Below, piece after piece: positions 19,900 through 21,647 of a DNA stretch of 21,647 nucleotides; positions within the stretch are counted from its first letter, which is position 1, and each line of letters begins with the position of its first letter. This DNA comes from a virus. The stretch is taken from positions 1 to 21,647 of the IMG/VR virus record IMGVR_UViG_3300033143_003584, one strand, 5' to 3'. A model generated the notes under the pieces. It ran no database searches, was not told the origin of the DNA, and worked only from the letters and a program-made list of their open reading frames with translations. Made by a program: the position numbers and the translations under genes.

Positions 19900-19906
19900 C
19901 TGTCAA
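19878..19906 (-). promoter_or_regulatory. Near-consensus promoter of the HTH regulator
   Basis: Minus-strand TTGACA (19906-19901), 17 bases, TATGAT (19883-19878). Expected start near 19871, giving a leader of about 30 bases to the ATG at 19842. The best promoter of the window together with its operators. Confidence 0.7.
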
Positions 19907-19914
19907 CAAATTTC

Positions 19915-20049
19915 TCACCCCTTCCGCCTCCAATCCCCGCTCTTCCTCCGCCAGCCCCGCCGGATCTCTTTCCAGAGTGCCACTATACAGAGCAGCAGGG
20001 CTATAAAGATTAAGCTGGATGATATAGTTTTGGCGATTAGCTCGGTCAT
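19915..20049 (-). CDS. 44-residue single-pass membrane peptide
   Basis: An ATG (20049) overlaps the upstream stop as ATGA. The product has a hydrophobic helix (ISSSLIFIALLLCIVALW) and a very basic, Arg/Trp-rich tail (KEIRRGWRRKSGDWRRKG). It should sit in the membrane with the tail in the cytoplasm. It ends just upstream of the regulator promoter, so it closes the small early operon. No family is known to me. Confidence 0.6.
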   Translation of the reverse strand: MTELIAKTISSSLIFIALLLCIVALWKEIRRGWRRKSGDWRRKG

Positions 20050-20243
20050 TTATTTCCTCTTTCTTTTAAGTGCCAAACTATACCCAAATACATATCCAAA
20101 ACAAAGCATATAAACATCAATCCAGCCCAAATTAATTCCCCTGTAATAATATTTAGACACATTACCAAGAAACAAAATGCTCCTACAGTAAATCCAATCC
20201 ATTTAAATTTAAGCCTTATTGTCGATGTATTTTTCATTGACAT
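20046..20243 (-). CDS. 65-residue two-pass membrane protein
   Basis: Two hydrophobic segments (WIGFTVGAFCFLVMCLNIIT and LIWAGLMFICFVLDMYLGIV) with a short turn and a basic end, so two membrane spans. GGAGG precedes the ATG. It overlaps the next membrane peptide by ATGA. A small early membrane protein of this kind may alter the host envelope or exclude other phages; this is speculation and no family is recognised. Confidence 0.65.
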   Translation of the reverse strand: MSMKNTSTIRLKFKWIGFTVGAFCFLVMCLNIITGELIWAGLMFICFVLDMYLGIVWHLKERGNK

Positions 20244-20246
20244 TAT

Positions 20247-20447
20247 TCAACCCTCCTTTAATATAATATCATTAAGATTCATATCTAAAACAAGCTGTCC
20301 AGTATGCCGACCAAAGAACACAACCTCAGCGCGCCTTAATTCTACTTTCCCATTATACCTGAAAGGCTCGATTTCTTTGATAATCTCAACCGGAGTTCCA
20401 TATTTTGTTTTGCCTTTGAGTCCTGGGATTATTTTAATTTCTGTCAT
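20247..20447 (-). CDS. 66-residue hypothetical protein
   Basis: A small beta-rich protein (MTEIKIIPGLKGKTKYGTPV, then VELRRAEVVFFGRHTGQLV and LNDIILKEG). The start lies inside the end of the upstream membrane-protein gene. It is soluble with balanced charge. The function is unknown; it belongs to the early operon behind the promoter at 20968. Confidence 0.6.
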   Translation of the reverse strand: MTEIKIIPGLKGKTKYGTPVEIIKEIEPFRYNGKVELRRAEVVFFGRHTGQLVLDMNLNDIILKEG

Positions 20448-20583
20448 TTTTAGTTATTAACACAATTAATAAATAAATTGTTATTCCCGCCGATAAGTTG
20501 CCCTCGACAAGAAAAAGAAACATTGCACCTATGCCTAATAAGCAAGGCAGGGTCTCTGACCAAAAAGAATCTCTTAACTTCAT
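20434..20583 (-). CDS. 49-residue membrane peptide (two segments)
   Basis: A start ATG (20583) with GAGGTG six bases upstream. The product has two hydrophobic segments (LPCLLGIGAMFLFLVE and SAGITIYLLIVLIT) separated by Gly/Asn, and a polar end (KNDRN). It overlaps the next gene by 14 bases. The good site supports it. No family is recognised. Confidence 0.6.
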   Translation of the reverse strand: MKLRDSFWSETLPCLLGIGAMFLFLVEGNLSAGITIYLLIVLITKNDRN

Positions 20584-20586
20584 GTT

Positions 20587-20715
20587 TCACCTCATATAAT
20601 TTAATTGATATTGCCTAATCTTCCTCTCTCCGATCCGCTTCTGTTCCCGGATAACAACGCCCAGTACTTTTTTATCTATAGCAGATAGCTTAACTTTTTT
20701 TGTTTTCTTTTTCAT
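20587..20715 (-). CDS. 42-residue basic peptide
   Basis: The ATG (20715) is in an ATGA overlap with the stop of the upstream gene. The product MKKKTKKVKLSAIDKKVLGV and a Gln/Arg-rich helix (IREQKRIGERKIRQYQLNYM) is strongly basic and may bind nucleic acid. The frame ends just before the next gene's ribosome binding site. Supported by the overlap; function unknown. Confidence 0.55.
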   Translation of the reverse strand: MKKKTKKVKLSAIDKKVLGVVIREQKRIGERKIRQYQLNYMR

Positions 20716-20909
20716 TTCACCACCCCGGAACTATTTATTTTGATAATCAAATTGTGTATTTCGGTAATCGTCTTAGCCTTTAGATATCGCATTTCTTTAG
20801 GACTCAAGGTATCGCCTATAACTCTTTTTGCCATATGTTGGATTTGGTTTTCTGTGTAGAATAGAAAAACGTCCTCATCTGGGCTATAAAGTAGATGTTT
20901 GAATTTCAT
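20712..20909 (-). CDS. 65-residue hypothetical early protein
   Basis: First gene behind the promoter at 20968-20941, with a GGAG site. The product begins MKFKHLLYSPDEDVFLFYTE, has MAKRVIGDTLSPKEMRYLKA and ends in an amphipathic helix (ITEIHNLIIKINSSGVVK). It is soluble, alpha/beta and without a recognised domain. Its early, first position suggests a host-interaction role, unproven. Confidence 0.6.
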   Translation of the reverse strand: MKFKHLLYSPDEDVFLFYTENQIQHMAKRVIGDTLSPKEMRYLKAKTITEIHNLIIKINSSGVVK

Positions 20910-20940
20910 CCTTTTCTCCTTTCATTGTTTTATATAACCT

Positions 20941-20968
20941 ATTATATATAAAATACACCCAATGTCAA
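20941..20968 (-). promoter_or_regulatory. Early promoter
   Basis: Minus-strand TTGACA (20968-20963), a 16-base gap and TATAAT (20946-20941), both perfect. Start near 20934, about 25 bases before the ATG at 20909. It should drive the small early genes from 20909 to 19915. The 110-bp repeats lie just upstream. Confidence 0.7.
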
Positions 20969-21004
20969 GGAAAAAATACAATTATTTTAAAATAAAGTTT
21001 AACT

Positions 21005-21114
21005 GTTTTTTGATGATTTTTTCTCTCTAATCGGATTTTTGGTTTCAAATGAGAAACTAACTTTTAAAGGTAAAAAATAACCAAAAATCGCATGAACTGA
21101 GTTTAACTGATTTT
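21005..21114. repeat. 110-bp exact direct repeat, copy 1
   Basis: Copy 1 of a perfect 110-bp direct repeat, 154 bases upstream of copy 2. It contains the 11-bp inverted pair GATTTTTGGTT (21034-21044) / AACCAAAAATC (21079-21089) and the small hairpin GTTTC/GAAAC. It has stops in all frames of coding length, so it is not a coding duplication. Confidence 0.9.
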
Positions 21115-21158
21115 GATGATCTTGAATTTAAATTTGAAACTGAAAATGAGATTACAGG

Positions 21159-21268
21159 GTTTTTTGATGATTTTTTCTCTCTAATCGGATTTTTGGTTTC
21201 AAATGAGAAACTAACTTTTAAAGGTAAAAAATAACCAAAAATCGCATGAACTGAGTTTAACTGATTTT
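21159..21268. repeat. 110-bp exact direct repeat, copy 2
   Basis: Identical copy of 21005-21114, with inverted pair at 21188-21198 and 21233-21243. The 44-base spacer between copies is not repeated. The next gene ends 49 bases further on. Confidence 0.9.
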
Positions 21269-21316
21269 TGATTTTTCCATAGATGAGGTAAATTAGCCCA
21301 TTTCAGGCAAAAATGG

Positions 21317-21647
21317 TCATTTCTGCTCTAATCCGGCCTTAATTCCATCAATAAAAGCCTTTACCCGGCTCCAATCAAGCTCAGATTCCTTCATGAACTC
21401 CATGTATATACCCTTAGTTCCATCTTTTTTCTGCAAGCAATCTATAGGTAGATAAGCAGATATTACAGACCGTCCCTTTTTTTTATATTTTATGTGCAAT
21501 AAATTTTGTGCATCGAAGGTTTGCTGATTATTACCTACGTGATACTGCCCTATCCCGGCGCCCTTACCAATTAAATTACCATGCTCATCTTTACCACACC
21601 CGCAATCTTCGTGAAATCTCTGAGGTGTGCTTTTCGGGAAATTCGCT
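21317..21647 (-). CDS. C-terminal part of an unknown protein, cut by the right edge
   Basis: A frame without a start in the window runs from the right edge to a stop at 21317 and gives 109 complete codons. A short in-frame TTG (21499) is not a good start because the frame continues upstream to the edge. The visible part begins with polar residues, has a Cys-Gly-Cys-Gly segment (HEDCGCGKDEHG), then beta and helical stretches (GRSVISAYLPIDCLQKK, ELDWSRVKAFIDGIKAGL). No domain is recognised. Confidence 0.6.
   Translation of the reverse strand, partial: ANFPKSTPQRFHEDCGCGKDEHGNLIGKGAGIGQYHVGNNQQTFDAQNLLHIKYKKKGRSVISAYLPIDCLQKKDGTKGIYMEFMKESELDWSRVKAFIDGIKAGLEQK

Larger units (their letters stand above)
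20969..21316. other. Noncoding AT-rich region with palindromes and direct repeats
   Basis: Almost 350 bases with no frame of useful length on either strand. Besides the 110-bp direct repeat (listed separately) it has a motif AGTTTAACTG followed by T/A and a GATGAT-like tail at about 20998, 21100 and 21254, and AATTTAAATT in the spacer. Composition and repeats fit a replication origin or a regulatory site upstream of the early promoter; nothing decides between them. Confidence 0.6.

Noticed and set aside
21005-21268. CRISPR array
   Set aside because: Only two long copies with one 44-base spacer, repeat far longer than CRISPR units, and no cas genes.
21317-21499. Complete 60-residue gene starting at TTG 21499
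   Set aside because: The same frame stays open to the right edge, so this is the end of a larger gene, not a separate one.

Overview
The window is a piece of a tailed double-stranded DNA bacteriophage (Caudoviricetes) or prophage. The large terminase subunit, portal, protease-scaffold and major capsid genes lie in canonical order, with a phage recombination and replication set upstream of them. Nearly everything is on the minus strand, so transcription runs from the right edge (early genes) to the left edge (head genes). The tail genes and any integrase lie outside the window. The DNA is visibly AT-rich, uses ordinary bacterial code (UGA is a stop) and has clear AGGAGG-type ribosome binding sites. 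A lipobox protein next to a cell-wall hydrolase, and a cleavable signal peptide on a membrane protein, fit a diderm host, but the host cannot be named from this sequence.

Right to left: 21317-21647 is the end of a gene cut by the edge. 20969-21316 is noncoding and carries a 110-bp exact direct repeat. 20912-18143 holds small early genes and an XRE-like regulator behind a near-consensus promoter with palindromic operators. 18131-16652 is a Rad52-like annealing protein and a PD-(D/E)XK exonuclease, followed by a strong terminator. 16651-16413 is an intergenic regulatory region with a promoter and two structured RNA elements. 16412-12885 holds an MT-A70 adenine methyltransferase, a PD-(D/E)XK-like protein, a replisome organizer, small proteins and a RusA resolvase. 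12885-10460 is a run of small membrane, coiled-coil and zinc-ribbon proteins. 10425-9937 is the only plus-strand gene (zinc/HNH-like), divergent from the lysis and head unit. 9830-8730 is a lysis-like cassette (NlpC/P60, a peptide overlapping a lipoprotein in another frame, and a membrane-anchored coiled coil). 8729-7255 is a ParB-like plus PAPS-reductase-like pair resembling IbrB/IbrA. 7254-516 is packaging and head morphogenesis. 438-1 is a cupin and the start of the next gene.

Genes are packed with many 4-bp ATGA stop/start overlaps. Using these joins I added about a dozen very short genes (22-52 codons), many encoding a single membrane segment, and corrected several start sites. The most noteworthy points are the IbrAB-like pair with a complete CC...CxxC cysteine set, the out-of-frame lysis overlap, a probable frameshift in the DUF2190-like head gene, a nested scaffold start, the promoter/operator array, the 110-bp repeat, and possible small RNAs in two gene-poor gaps.
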